Part shown: piece by piece, positions 10,701-17,246 of the stretch | Layout of the letters: the number at the start of each line of letters is the position of its first letter | How positions within the stretch are numbered: the first letter of the stretch is position 1 | NCBI GenBank assembly: GCA_963677395.2 | Contig: OY781965.2 | Coordinates: 2,170,001 to 2,234,000, forward strand | Direction: 5' to 3' | Length of the DNA: 64,000 nt | Source: G963667975 sp963677395 | Lineage (GTDB): Bacteria > Bacteroidota > Bacteroidia > Bacteroidales > G963667975 | Made by a program: the position numbers and the translations under genes | The notes under the pieces: generated by a model | Databases searched by the model: none | What the model was told of the DNA's origin: nothing | The model's input: only the letters and a program-made list of their open reading frames with translations

Positions 10701-10837
10701 CTGCATGTTTCTTGAGGCGTATCTGAAGTATAAGTTGTTTGCCCTATAATATTTATAGAAAAAGTATTCAATGCAGCAATTAATATTATTATTTTAGTGG
10801 CTATAAATAATTGATTTATTTTTTTATTAGTTTTCAT
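4706..10837 (-). CDS. Giant secreted Rhs/YD-repeat protein with Fn3-like and SLH-like modules
   Basis: A 2043-residue exported protein. The signal peptide is at 1-32. A domain of unknown type at about 34-152 recurs at about 475-595 (FRIEKC/FRFEKC and YAGKININ/YAGTITIN). Fibronectin III-like modules lie at about 158-258, 262-360 and 365-457, and a Ser/Thr-rich, Kre9-like module at about 600-690. SLH-like repeats lie at about 700-890 (ISRAQLAKI, IKRKYVLKVLLEAF, CTRAEAFIFLYNIM). An Rhs N-terminal region at about 930-1010 leads into many YD repeats (YxYDxxGN). The Rhs core ends in YDDFGKI, RYVGKYG, MRARYYDNSIGRFL and SIDPRG near 1848, followed by a unique C-terminal domain of about 195 residues. 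Rhs proteins form a shell that encloses such C-terminal cargo, often a toxin. No known toxin motif and no T9SS tail are visible here. Its promoter lies in the 347-base gap upstream. Confidence 0.88.
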   Translation of the reverse strand: MKTNKKINQLFIATKIIILIAALNTFSINIIGQTTYTSDTPQETCSTNTCGIYTGNNTVANPNIRIKVKSINGNSVVFRIEKCTGYFGSSGTLKIFEASCTGTPILTKTINAQEAGKDLEPYTLSHTYGYRTFFGTYSNGINNYYAGKININASCQLSTPSLSSPSDNSTVASSSVSFDWSDVIGVDNYKIQIATSASGWTASGGFTTGIIVNDNTITTSDYLLTNTLTPGQTYYWSVKAGKVNCTSSNYAQYKSFTVQAAQPPTAITTSASSITSNSAKISGKINPNGSATAYKFVYGKTTSYGNSIPLSYINIGSETSEIPLNQTLNGLDENTEYHYRIQAYNSGGYSYGNDVTFTTLLQNFNLISPGSPSQPGITLNSLTPVLSWDYIYNTIETVVVVQEVISSNVVVQELVGTNTSYTIPSNILLPNKKYKWYVGVNVGGNSVLSNILYFNTNGTGITYAYSPQINSFTSCDTGSISLTSLNYNTCYADAGTSTYTKDNVHVSVIAHNTTTNQITFRFEKCPGMGSFTSNGKLFILQSPDGYCYDYTSGGTYKDITIDYVSFDGIRQFEAFVISSDQSTKLYAGTITINGTDPNNTITVTNPNNTSVWNIGNSYSINWNDNLSENVSINLAKGGLFVQTISNSTPSNGTFSWTPSISLATGNDYEIFIKSITNSAIIGSSDYFTINGQALQSCYFTDCTSSTNCGNTNYQTTTYNAIQYLCSHNIVNENGGNVTPDSLISRAQLAKITLYGLFGDSLNVPSTLASDFFPSPYADLQITSTYYYRAAKALLYLDYGDGITPFDRNKFWFDPSGKIKRKYVLKVLLEAFNIIPTTSGTNPFNDFPTNAECYGYAKKAKDLGITTATNFRPDEYCTRAEAFIFLYNIMNHSPGLTPVINSSNNTLDPTTSVFFIPINLSIASMSAQKGMETGNFDLYTKSSFSIPGRNVSLDFEHVYNSYITEIPDEIYPLNPLGTAWSHTYNMYLNFIPAPTAAETKFVVHKPDGSLLIYNYIGNSNFTSETEGNYNTLTNISSTKYEMKTKSQIIYTFEKLGSNDIAFVLTSIKDRNNNTITINYTQGVSYTIPGTTTTKTTRKISSVNDPSGRSLLFSYVSGTNLISSVSDPLNRTISFNYTNGQLTAFTDAKGQNTTYIYGTSVAETDLLKSIQLPKGNVINNQYVQRKLTSTKYNNNSPTTITHNANYITGNSDYYKSIVTVPQQNGQSITTNYELNTKGNITKANGNAALDISSIYTNTSHPTLPSSITNNKNSVTATPVYDANGNVTQITVSGNSISTIESFQYNTLNDLTQHTDANSHTTYYTYTNGNLTKVKDALNNETNITNNAYGQPTSITNPNGVIVNFGYNNYGNQNQISIPSLSISSSINYDAASRMTSTTNFNGQTTTYVYDNNDNLTSETDALSHTTAYAFDQNDNLTSITNAKGYATTFNYDAITDWLLSETFQGATKTYTYNSDGSLNTFSNPNGNTFNYSYDNAGRVLNDGYATYSYLSNGNLSTITKDGKAISFSYDGLNRVNAVVYDGNAISYTYDNVGNLLTMTYPGNKIVTYTYDATNKMKTVKDWNNNTTTYNYRADGQLDNMVYPNNVKTTYTYDNAGRPAAINSKRNNGSGTAIAEYTFTLDPLGNHTQESILEQYTSYPVIPSQTINFTFNNVNRIQNAGSISFGFDNNGNTTTKTGYSFGYDAINNLTSVGGNLNATYVYDGTGNRREANRNGINTKYILDILGMSNVLIETDAGGTAQNYYIYGLGLISRIKPNNTTEYYVYDYRGSTVAMVDATTNAIVTHKYQYDDFGKILQLQENDYNPFRYVGKYGVMFEDSTIQFMRARYYDNSIGRFLCEDPIWSTNLYPYANNNPINSIDPRGTCTIVEAGMLIEEIAEYLGNASISYYWGIRHENKANYYNNQGYIYFSKGNLSQARAAYSNAALYARESAKSYDEAINIIINGSFDVISGLIVDVGTMKKSKQVINKLNFEIVKLKMVITNKKWFFNQSKQGMNAVAVRSKSYKELLNLIDNSLKQLIFSIFKI

Positions 10838-11184
10838 ATTATAAATAAATTATATTTAATTTTTCTACTCTTATGTCTTTTCAGTTTCACCCCGTTTTAT
10901 TTTGGTACTTCGACAAGTTCATTATCCGAAAATGGCTTCTGGACTCCACTGTTTTTGTTTTTCAATATAGCAAGTATGCTTAAAAGGTCTGAGCTTGTGT
11001 TTATTGATCAAAGAACTTGTTTAAATGTTAATATGCTATTAAAAACTAACAGCAAAAATAGTTTGCAAATACCCAGTTTCAACAAACTTAGAGAATTTGT
11101 TTACAAGCGAATAAATATGCTTGTATTTAGGTGTTTTTTTACAAACAAGCGCATAACCTAATTGGGTAAGCCAGATAAAAAGGG
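10838..11184 (-). promoter_or_regulatory. Upstream region of the Rhs-like gene, with promoter and small dyads
   Basis: This 347-base gap separates the response regulator from the Rhs-like gene and shows no credible gene. It holds a TAnnTTTG element at 11053-11060 (minus). A 7-bp stem TACAAGC/GCTTGTA lies at 11102-11125, and a weaker wider dyad TACCCAGTT/AATTGGGTA at about 11070-11168. LytTR regulators bind direct repeats upstream of their targets, so the dyads and the area just upstream of 11060 are candidate sites. The operator itself is inference. Confidence 0.45.
11053..11060 (-). promoter_or_regulatory. Promoter -7 element for the Rhs-like gene
   Basis: Minus-strand TATTTTTG matches TAnnTTTG, with a TTG 19 bases further upstream as a possible -33 element. 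The 5' leader would be about 215 bases. Confidence 0.45.
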
Positions 11185-11931
11185 TTAAATAACGATATTT
11201 TTTTCCATTCGTTGAGAAACCTGAAGCTCTTTTTTTTTGCCCGGATATTCAAGAATGCAAAACCGCGTTTTCCGATTATAAGAACTTAAGTATCGTTTAT
11301 TGATTATATACGTTTTATGTATTCTTAAAAAATTACAGCCTGCTAATTCTTCTTCGAAATATTTAAGATTGCGACAAGCCGTAATTTTATCATTAGTATA
11401 TGTTAAATAAAAATGAGAATATGCCCCATCTCCTTCAATATAAAATATTTCATTTATATTAATATATTTAAAATTGTTGCCTGAAAGAACACGTAACTTT
11501 GGGCAGGGGTTGAAAATTTCTTTGAGAGCTTCAATATTCAGATTGTTACTTGAATTTTGTTTCTCCCTGAATTTATTAAGCGTAGTATCTAATTCATCAG
11601 GGTCGATAGGCTTTAGCAAATAGTCAAAAGCAGCATATTTTATGGCTTTAATAGCGTAGTTGTGATAAGCACTAAAAAAAATTATTTCAAAATCAGTTAA
11701 TTGCTTTTTTTTAAGCATATCTAAGATCTCAAATCCGTTTGTTTCGGTAAGTTTAACATCAAGAAACACGATATCAGGATGAAATTCCGATATGCGTTTA
11801 ATGGCTTCATTCGCATTCGATGCTTCTGCAACTATTTGGATATCATGATATTTTTTTAATTCATTCGAAATGTTTTTGCGGGCTTTTTCTTCGTCATCTA
11901 CAATAATTACCCGGTATGTATCTTTTTTCAT
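11185..11931 (-). CDS. LytTR-family response regulator
   Basis: Two-component response regulator of 248 residues, acting as a DNA-binding transcription factor. The receiver domain at 1-125 has the acidic pair VDDEE (12-15), phospho-acceptor Asp58 in FLDVK, Ser87 in FFSAYH and Lys107 in LLKPID. A LytTR DNA-binding domain covers about 145-248 (YIEGDGAYSHFY, RIHKTYIINKRYL). I start it at 11931 because receiver homology begins at MKKDTYRV. An upstream Met at 12012 would add 27 residues without similarity and overlap the kinase gene. It lies 43 bases after the kinase stop, so the two surely form an operon and a cognate pair. It directly precedes the Rhs-like gene, its most likely target. Confidence 0.9.
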   Translation of the reverse strand: MKKDTYRVIIVDDEEKARKNISNELKKYHDIQIVAEASNANEAIKRISEFHPDIVFLDVKLTETNGFEILDMLKKKQLTDFEIIFFSAYHNYAIKAIKYAAFDYLLKPIDPDELDTTLNKFREKQNSSNNLNIEALKEIFNPCPKLRVLSGNNFKYININEIFYIEGDGAYSHFYLTYTNDKITACRNLKYFEEELAGCNFLRIHKTYIINKRYLSSYNRKTRFCILEYPGKKKELQVSQRMEKNIVI

Positions 11932-11974
11932 GGCTTTATAATTAACTGTTAATACTAACCCATAGACTGTTTTT

Positions 11975-14914
11975 TTAAATATTATACCTGTAATCTGTTG
12001 GTATATACACATGGACTTTTGTTCCTAATTCCTCATTTTCAATATTTTCGATATCGTATATTTCAAAACCAGCTTTATTTGTATTAAATTTGTTTGTAAT
12101 GTTAAAGAAATTTTCAAACACAGACAAACCTATACCTGTAGATTTTGGAGTATATTTCATTGATTGTTTTCTGCCAATTCCATTATCTTCAATAAAAACA
12201 TGCAATAAAGAATTGTCGGTATGAACTCTTATCGTTAATAATCCACCAGAAATTTTATGCTCCAGCCCGTGTTTTAAAGCGTTTTCTACAAAAATCTGGA
12301 TACACATTTTGGGTATTATCAATGACATGTCTATATTCTCATTGATTTCAATTTTATACTCGAAACGGTCTCCAAATCTAAATTTTTGCACGGTAAGATA
12401 ATTGATAACAAATTTTATTTCCTCTGCAATTGTCCTTGTAATCAGACTTGGATTTTCCAGGGAGCTTCTTAATAGATTTGATATTTTTACAAAATATTTA
12501 TATGCCAGATCTGGATTATTATCTTGAACTTCTGTGCCTATAGCTGTAATTGCATTAAAAACAAAATGAGGGTCTATTTGTGCATTGATTGTACTTATTT
12601 GTAATTTTACTAATTCTCGCTCAATTTGCTGTTTTTTATGCTCGTTTTTTTTTCTTCTTCTCATAATAAGATAAACACTTCCAACAGTTAATCCAAATGA
12701 TAATATAATTATTAAAATCAAAAACCACGAGGTTTGCCAAAATGCAGGAATTATTTGAAAATTCATTACTAAAGGCTTAGAATTCCATATTCCATCAGCA
12801 TTACATGCAAGTAACTCAAATGAATAATTACCATAAGGAAGATTTGTTTGGATAAAGTTTTTTTCACTCGTTGGTTCAGACCAATTATTATTCCATCCAA
12901 TTAACCTGGTTTTATATTTTACTTTTTCAGGACAACTTATGGATATTCCTATATAGTTGATTCTAATGTTGTTATGATAGTGGTTGAGTTTTATTTCTTC
13001 CTCTTCTTTACTTGAGTATTCATTTTTTATTTGTTGCCATTTAAGATCAGTTGAAGATATTTCAAACGAATAAATATGTAATAGAGGTGGTTTGTTGTTT
13101 TTATTAAATTTTTCGGGCAGAAACTCCACAACTTTGTCAGATGTTGGTATCCATATGTGACCGTTGTAGTCGATGCAAGTTCCATTCTGTCCGCATTCTA
13201 TACCCGTAAACCCATTAAAACGATCGAAAAAAAGTACAAAGCCTGTATCCTTTTTATAAAATTTTTCAAGATCAATAAAATAAAAACCAGGAACACCTCC
13301 GGTAATTAAATATCTGTTTTTGTATAGTTTAATAAAATAGCAGGATTCATTCAATATTTTAAAAACCTTGTTGTATGTATGCAGGTAAATCCCGCCTTTC
13401 GAGCATAACCACATATTGCCATGATTATCCTTACATAAACTTACCACGCTTTTGTCAAAAACAACTTCGCTTTTTTTAAAATTTACAAAAGTATCGCCAT
13501 CACAAAGAAGTATTTTTTTTCCACCTATCCAGATCCGGTTATATTTATCTTTTTCGAGACATAAAGCATTAAAATTACCTGGCTTAAGTTGTTTTATTTT
13601 TTTTGTTAACTTGTTGTAAATAAACACACCACGTTCAGTCCCGAAATATATCTTATGACGCTGTATATCCTCATAAATTTGAAAAGTACATGGTTTTTCG
13701 TCTTTTGTTTTCATAAATATCTCTTCAAATTTCCCTTTATCCACACTTATGACTTTACCATGATTTGCCGTAAACAATAATACACCATTATCAGTACAAA
13801 TACTTCCCATATAAAATGTGAATTCTTTTGAAATTAAAGATTCGTATCCTGAAACGGATTTTATCTTACCATTTTTTAACCTGTAAAGCTTTCCATTATA
13901 GGAAGCAAACCAGATACTACTATCAGGTGCTTGAACAACACTCCATATGTATTTATCTAAACCAGATCGTTCAGTATAATTTCTAAAAGCAAAAGATTGT
14001 AATTTTAATAACCCGGTTTCAGTTCCTAACCAGATATTCCCTTCATTATCTTCGAGGCAATTATTTATTATAATTCCCGGTATAGAGTCATTATAAATTA
14101 CATTACCTGACGTATCAATAATCATCCATGATGAAAAGTTATTAATACAAAAAATATTTTTATTTTTTAATTTATATAAAACGGTCACATTTTCTGTTTT
14201 TAAAATGTAATCTAAATTTTTTCCATCGTATTTATATATTCCTAAGTCGCTATTGTTTTTATAATCAATACTATATCGTTTTGAAAAATAAATTTTTTCA
14301 TTAATAGTTAGTAAATTACCAATAGAGCCATTTAAGATCTTTGTGAAATTAGAATTTTTTGATTTTTTTAATAAATTATGATCGGCGACAATATATTCTT
14401 TATCATTGTATCTGTAATATTGCTCAATAGATTTGTAACTTTTATTTTGGTAATAATTAATAATAGCATTACAAGTAAGTTTAAGTACTTTATTAGAGAC
14501 AGAAATATAAATATATTTATTTTTATTGTCAGTATATAAGTTGTTAATTTCAATATTACTGTTATAAAGCACTTTAAAAAAATCATCCTGAATCAAAATT
14601 ATTTTATCATAGGAATGCCAAATAAGAAAATTATTATTTTCTTTAAATGATTGACTAAGTCCAAAAGTAACATCCCTGATTTCTTTATAACTAACAAATT
14701 GGATTCCGTCAAATCTGCTGATTCCATCCTTTGTACCAATCCAGATAAACCCATTATGATCTTGATAAAGGGCAGTTATCTGATTTTGTACTAAGCCATC
14801 AAATATTGTATAATGTTTATAGCTATAGCTTTGAGCATAAGCAGAAATACTCAATAAATACATAGTTATTATTAAATATATTAATTTAACGATAAAATAC
14901 AAATTATATTTCAT
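11975..14914 (-). CDS. Membrane histidine kinase with periplasmic two-component propeller sensor
   Basis: Sensor kinase of 979 residues. The signal peptide is at 1-28. Periplasmic propeller repeats run from about 30 to 600, with typical Reg_prop strings such as GFIWIGTKDGISRFDG, GNIWLGTETGLLKL and GNMWLCSKGGIYLH. A Y_Y_Y domain follows at about 615-720 (NNWSEPTSEKNFIQ, LPYGNYSFELLACNADGIW), then one membrane segment (FLILIIILSFGLTVGSVYLI, about 729-748). The cytoplasmic LytS/YehU-type kinase has the phospho-acceptor His near 783 in AQIDPHFVFN, the N box FVENALKHG near 876-884 and the G boxes DNGIGR and GIGL. Bacteroidota use such propellers to sense extracellular compounds, often glycans. It lacks a fused receiver or AraC output, so it is a classic rather than hybrid system, paired with the LytTR regulator just downstream. 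Confidence 0.92.
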   Translation of the reverse strand: MKYNLYFIVKLIYLIITMYLLSISAYAQSYSYKHYTIFDGLVQNQITALYQDHNGFIWIGTKDGISRFDGIQFVSYKEIRDVTFGLSQSFKENNNFLIWHSYDKIILIQDDFFKVLYNSNIEINNLYTDNKNKYIYISVSNKVLKLTCNAIINYYQNKSYKSIEQYYRYNDKEYIVADHNLLKKSKNSNFTKILNGSIGNLLTINEKIYFSKRYSIDYKNNSDLGIYKYDGKNLDYILKTENVTVLYKLKNKNIFCINNFSSWMIIDTSGNVIYNDSIPGIIINNCLEDNEGNIWLGTETGLLKLQSFAFRNYTERSGLDKYIWSVVQAPDSSIWFASYNGKLYRLKNGKIKSVSGYESLISKEFTFYMGSICTDNGVLLFTANHGKVISVDKGKFEEIFMKTKDEKPCTFQIYEDIQRHKIYFGTERGVFIYNKLTKKIKQLKPGNFNALCLEKDKYNRIWIGGKKILLCDGDTFVNFKKSEVVFDKSVVSLCKDNHGNMWLCSKGGIYLHTYNKVFKILNESCYFIKLYKNRYLITGGVPGFYFIDLEKFYKKDTGFVLFFDRFNGFTGIECGQNGTCIDYNGHIWIPTSDKVVEFLPEKFNKNNKPPLLHIYSFEISSTDLKWQQIKNEYSSKEEEEIKLNHYHNNIRINYIGISISCPEKVKYKTRLIGWNNNWSEPTSEKNFIQTNLPYGNYSFELLACNADGIWNSKPLVMNFQIIPAFWQTSWFLILIIILSFGLTVGSVYLIMRRRKKNEHKKQQIERELVKLQISTINAQIDPHFVFNAITAIGTEVQDNNPDLAYKYFVKISNLLRSSLENPSLITRTIAEEIKFVINYLTVQKFRFGDRFEYKIEINENIDMSLIIPKMCIQIFVENALKHGLEHKISGGLLTIRVHTDNSLLHVFIEDNGIGRKQSMKYTPKSTGIGLSVFENFFNITNKFNTNKAGFEIYDIENIENEELGTKVHVYIPTDYRYNI

Positions 14915-15071
14915 ATAACATTATATATGGTATAATTGAAAAATATGTCATAATAATATAAATATATAATCAAATATTATTTTAGTTCTAATTTGTTTTA
15001 TCTTTGATATATTGTATTTTTCAATACTTAGGTGGTAATCTTATTTATATGTTTGTATAAATTGTTGTTGG

Positions 15072-15079
15072 CAAATATA
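15072..15079 (-). promoter_or_regulatory. Promoter -7 element for the histidine kinase operon
   Basis: Minus-strand TATATTTG fits TAnnTTTG and lies 157 bases before the kinase start codon in an otherwise empty 240-base gap. Confidence 0.5.
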
Positions 15080-15154
15080 ATATTGTTTTAGTAAAGTATG
15101 AAATGTAAGACTGTTTTGAGAACAGAAAAAGAAATAAAATTAGTAATTGTGTAT

Positions 15155-15934
15155 TTATGCAGATTGATTAAAAGTAAATTCCGGAAGAAGTTTATCCATT
15201 CCTTTTTCTGATTTTATCTCGTGAGAGATGAATTTTCCATTGTAAAACATGCTGTTGATAATCCAAGGAACAGGCATTTGTTGCGCTTCTTGTTGTGAAT
15301 TGAGCTTGATTAGTTTTAAGGGGATGTTTTTTTGTTTTGCCCAATTAGCCAGAACTACTTCATTGTAATGTCCGGCAAATGGGCAGCAATCAGAATAGTA
15401 CACAACCAAACCATCCTTTTCATCACATTCACCTGACTTTGCTGAATCAAAAAACTCTGGATCGGGAGCATCCGGATTAAATTTCTTACACCATAACTGA
15501 AAATAGGGCAGGGCTGTATCAACTTTGGTAAATCCTTGCTTCATAAAAAATTTCGGGTCACTCATAAAAGGACGCTTTTTATCGGAAGTAATTACAATTA
15601 CACCCTCTTTTCCTTTTGAATCTAACAAACATTCATCCATTAACTTTTTCCCAATTCCGTTTCCGGCAAATTGTCCTGAAACCCAAAAGCAATTGATTAC
15701 CATGTAATTATTTGCTTTGATGGGTAACCAGCTTTTTTCGGCAGGAACATATTCGATGAATACTTTCCCTCTGACATCTAGTTTTTTGAATACATAGCCT
15801 TCTGTAAATTGTGATTTTAACCATGCTTTTTTTGCTTCATACGAATTTGCACATTTTTTGTCGCTGAAAGCACAGCAAATATGTTCTGAAGCAATATTTT
15901 CAGGAGTAAGTTTGATAATGCCGGATGTTTCCAT
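15155..15934 (-). CDS. GNAT acetyltransferase fused to a YoaP-type thioredoxin-like domain
   Basis: A 259-residue protein of YoaP-like architecture. Residues about 1-155 are a GNAT N-acetyltransferase domain, with the acetyl-CoA pyrophosphate-binding pattern GQFAGNGIGKKLMDECL and the later strand KFFMKQGFTKVD. Residues about 178-250 form a thioredoxin-like YoaP domain with VVYYSDCCPFAGHY (vicinal Cys-Cys) and MPVPWIINSMFYNGKFI. The acceptor substrate is unknown in this family. The gene follows the AraC/GyrI-type regulator on the same strand but is separated from it by a strong terminator. Its 3' end is repeated as a remnant at 1119-1215 across the island. Confidence 0.85.
   Translation of the reverse strand: METSGIIKLTPENIASEHICCAFSDKKCANSYEAKKAWLKSQFTEGYVFKKLDVRGKVFIEYVPAEKSWLPIKANNYMVINCFWVSGQFAGNGIGKKLMDECLLDSKGKEGVIVITSDKKRPFMSDPKFFMKQGFTKVDTALPYFQLWCKKFNPDAPDPEFFDSAKSGECDEKDGLVVYYSDCCPFAGHYNEVVLANWAKQKNIPLKLIKLNSQQEAQQMPVPWIINSMFYNGKFISHEIKSEKGMDKLLPEFTFNQSA
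15177..15217. repeat. Right copy of the 31+10 bp repeat flanking the island
   Basis: This is the coding version of the repeat, within the last codons of the GNAT/YoaP gene. It matches 1123-1153 and 1166-1175 with no gap here. Confidence 0.85.
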
Positions 15935-15970
15935 ACTATTTATTTGTTGCTGATTTATTCAATTATGAGG

Positions 15971-16022
15971 AAAAACCTGATGTTGGCACTTCACGTAATG
16001 TCAGAGTCAACATCAGGTTTTT
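15971..16022 (-). terminator. Strong terminator after the AraC-type gene
   Basis: Perfect 15-bp inverted repeat AAAAACCTGATGTTG (15971-15985) and CAACATCAGGTTTTT (16008-16022) with a 22-base loop, ending in T on either strand. It lies 7 bases past the stop of the minus-strand regulator gene. Confidence 0.85.
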
Positions 16023-16028
16023 GATAAT

Positions 16029-16967
16029 TTACAAAGGTTTTACCGGGACACAGATATCCACAATGAATTTGCCGTCTTTGGGCTCTTCAGAGTAAAGTTC
16101 AAAGCAGGGTCTGTCGTCTGGCTGATAACCACTTTGCGGAAACCATTCGCTGAAAACCCATTGCCATGCCTGATGAAATTGCTCCGCATTTACTTCAAAT
16201 CGTGCAACAACATAGTTTCCACCTTCCAATTCCATTTTTCCGATTTCGCCGTCGGTTTTGGTTTCGGGAGGAACCGTGATGCAAACGCTCATCCGGAGTT
16301 TGCTCTCGTCCGTGATTTCAATAGAATCATGATAAATGACCAGTGATTTAAAGTCTTGACCTCCAATTAGATTTCGTGGTCCTGCCCACGAAAATAATTG
16401 ATTCCATAGTCGTTCAAACAGCTTTTCATCACCTTTGTACGCTCCGGTATAGCGAATATACGCTACCGTCATTTTGGGAAATTCTTTGATTTCCACTCCT
16501 TTGTTTAGTGTCATATTTGTCCTCCATTTTAAGGTTTTGGATTCATGGCAAAAGTAGGAGCGGGCAGAAAAATTGGGTTGTATATCGTTGCTTTTCGTTT
16601 GACAATGGTTGCTATTTTTAAGTTTTTCGGTTCGGTATTGTGAAGGCGTTTTTCGGAAATATTGTTTGAAGTTTCGGGAAAAGGCAGAGATATCCGTAAA
16701 TCCACAACGGTATGCTATTTCAGAAAGTGTTTCGTTTTGCTGTGTAATAATCAGGATTGCAGATTTTTCCAGCCTTATTCTTTGAATAAACTGAAAGGGT
16801 GTTTCTCCACATAATCCAAAAAAAATTCGGTGAAAGTGATATTTAGAAAAGTTTGCAACACCTGCCAGCTCTTCCAGTGTAAACTGTTTATCAATGTTTT
16901 TTTCAATATAGTCGCAGGTACGGTTGATGCGGGAAATATACTCTTTCTGAATTTGAGAAACAGACAT
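16029..16967 (-). CDS. AraC-family regulator with GyrI-like effector-binding domain
   Basis: A 312-residue transcription regulator of the Rob/SoxS-like plan with an N-terminal DNA-binding part. Residues about 10-110 are an AraC double helix-turn-helix (FTLEELAGVANFSKYHFHRI; then LSEIAYRCGFTDISAFSRNF, KTPSQYR). Residues about 155-312 are a GyrI-like/SOUL-fold small-molecule-binding domain (MTVAYIRYTGAYKG near the start, HQAWQWVFSEWFP, FELYSEEP, FIVDICVPVKPL). Such proteins sense hydrophobic or cationic compounds and control efflux or detoxification genes. No efflux gene adjoins, so the target is unknown. It is closed by its own terminator. Confidence 0.92.
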   Translation of the reverse strand: MSVSQIQKEYISRINRTCDYIEKNIDKQFTLEELAGVANFSKYHFHRIFFGLCGETPFQFIQRIRLEKSAILIITQQNETLSEIAYRCGFTDISAFSRNFKQYFRKTPSQYRTEKLKNSNHCQTKSNDIQPNFSARSYFCHESKTLKWRTNMTLNKGVEIKEFPKMTVAYIRYTGAYKGDEKLFERLWNQLFSWAGPRNLIGGQDFKSLVIYHDSIEITDESKLRMSVCITVPPETKTDGEIGKMELEGGNYVVARFEVNAEQFHQAWQWVFSEWFPQSGYQPDDRPCFELYSEEPKDGKFIVDICVPVKPL

Positions 16968-17024
16968 GGTTTACTTTGCTTATTGATTGAAAATGAATGA
17001 AAAGTGTATGCTTTTTCGTGTGTA

Positions 17025-17246
17025 TTACTTTTCTTCTTCGTCTTGATTGCTCTCGAGCTCTTTCAAAATCTTACTTACATCTTCTTCGGTTGAAGTAAGT
17101 TTGGTTTTGCAAATTTTAATAAGTTCAGCGGCACGTTTTACCTTTTCGGATAGCTCGTCCACGCTGATCTCTCCTTTTTCTATTTCGGTAACGATGTTTT
17201 GTAATTCGTTAAATGAATCAGTATAATTACTTGTTTTATTACTCAT
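17025..17246 (-). CDS. xseB: Exodeoxyribonuclease VII small subunit
   Basis: 73 residues, the usual size for XseB. It forms a mostly helical coiled-coil subunit that binds several-fold to XseA and is needed for stable exonuclease VII, which degrades single-stranded DNA from both ends. The family core is seen in YTDSFNELQNIVTEIEKGEI and SVDELSEKVKRAAELI, followed by CKTKL. The tail is acidic. It overlaps the 3' end of xseA by 8 bases (17239-17246), so the two are translated together. Confidence 0.93.
   Translation of the reverse strand: MSNKTSNYTDSFNELQNIVTEIEKGEISVDELSEKVKRAAELIKICKTKLTSTEEDVSKILKELESNQDEEEK

Noticed and set aside
10903..10921. Sequence like ACTTCGACAAGTTCA, similar to short dispersed repeats I associate with this phylum
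   Set aside because: Only one copy was noticed here, so it cannot be called a repeat without a genome search.
10811..11161. Plus-strand frame of 116 codons in the gap before the Rhs-like gene
   Set aside because: It starts inside the reverse of the Rhs gene, has no domain or promoter, and its composition follows the AT-rich, T-rich gap. The gap is better explained as the Rhs promoter region.
11932..12012. Longer N terminus for the response regulator
   Set aside because: The extra 27 residues overlap the kinase gene and lie outside the receiver domain.
16997..17015. GAAAAG...CTTTTTC hairpin after xseB
   Set aside because: The stem is short, AU-only apart from its ends, and lacks a following T tract, so it is too weak to call a terminator.
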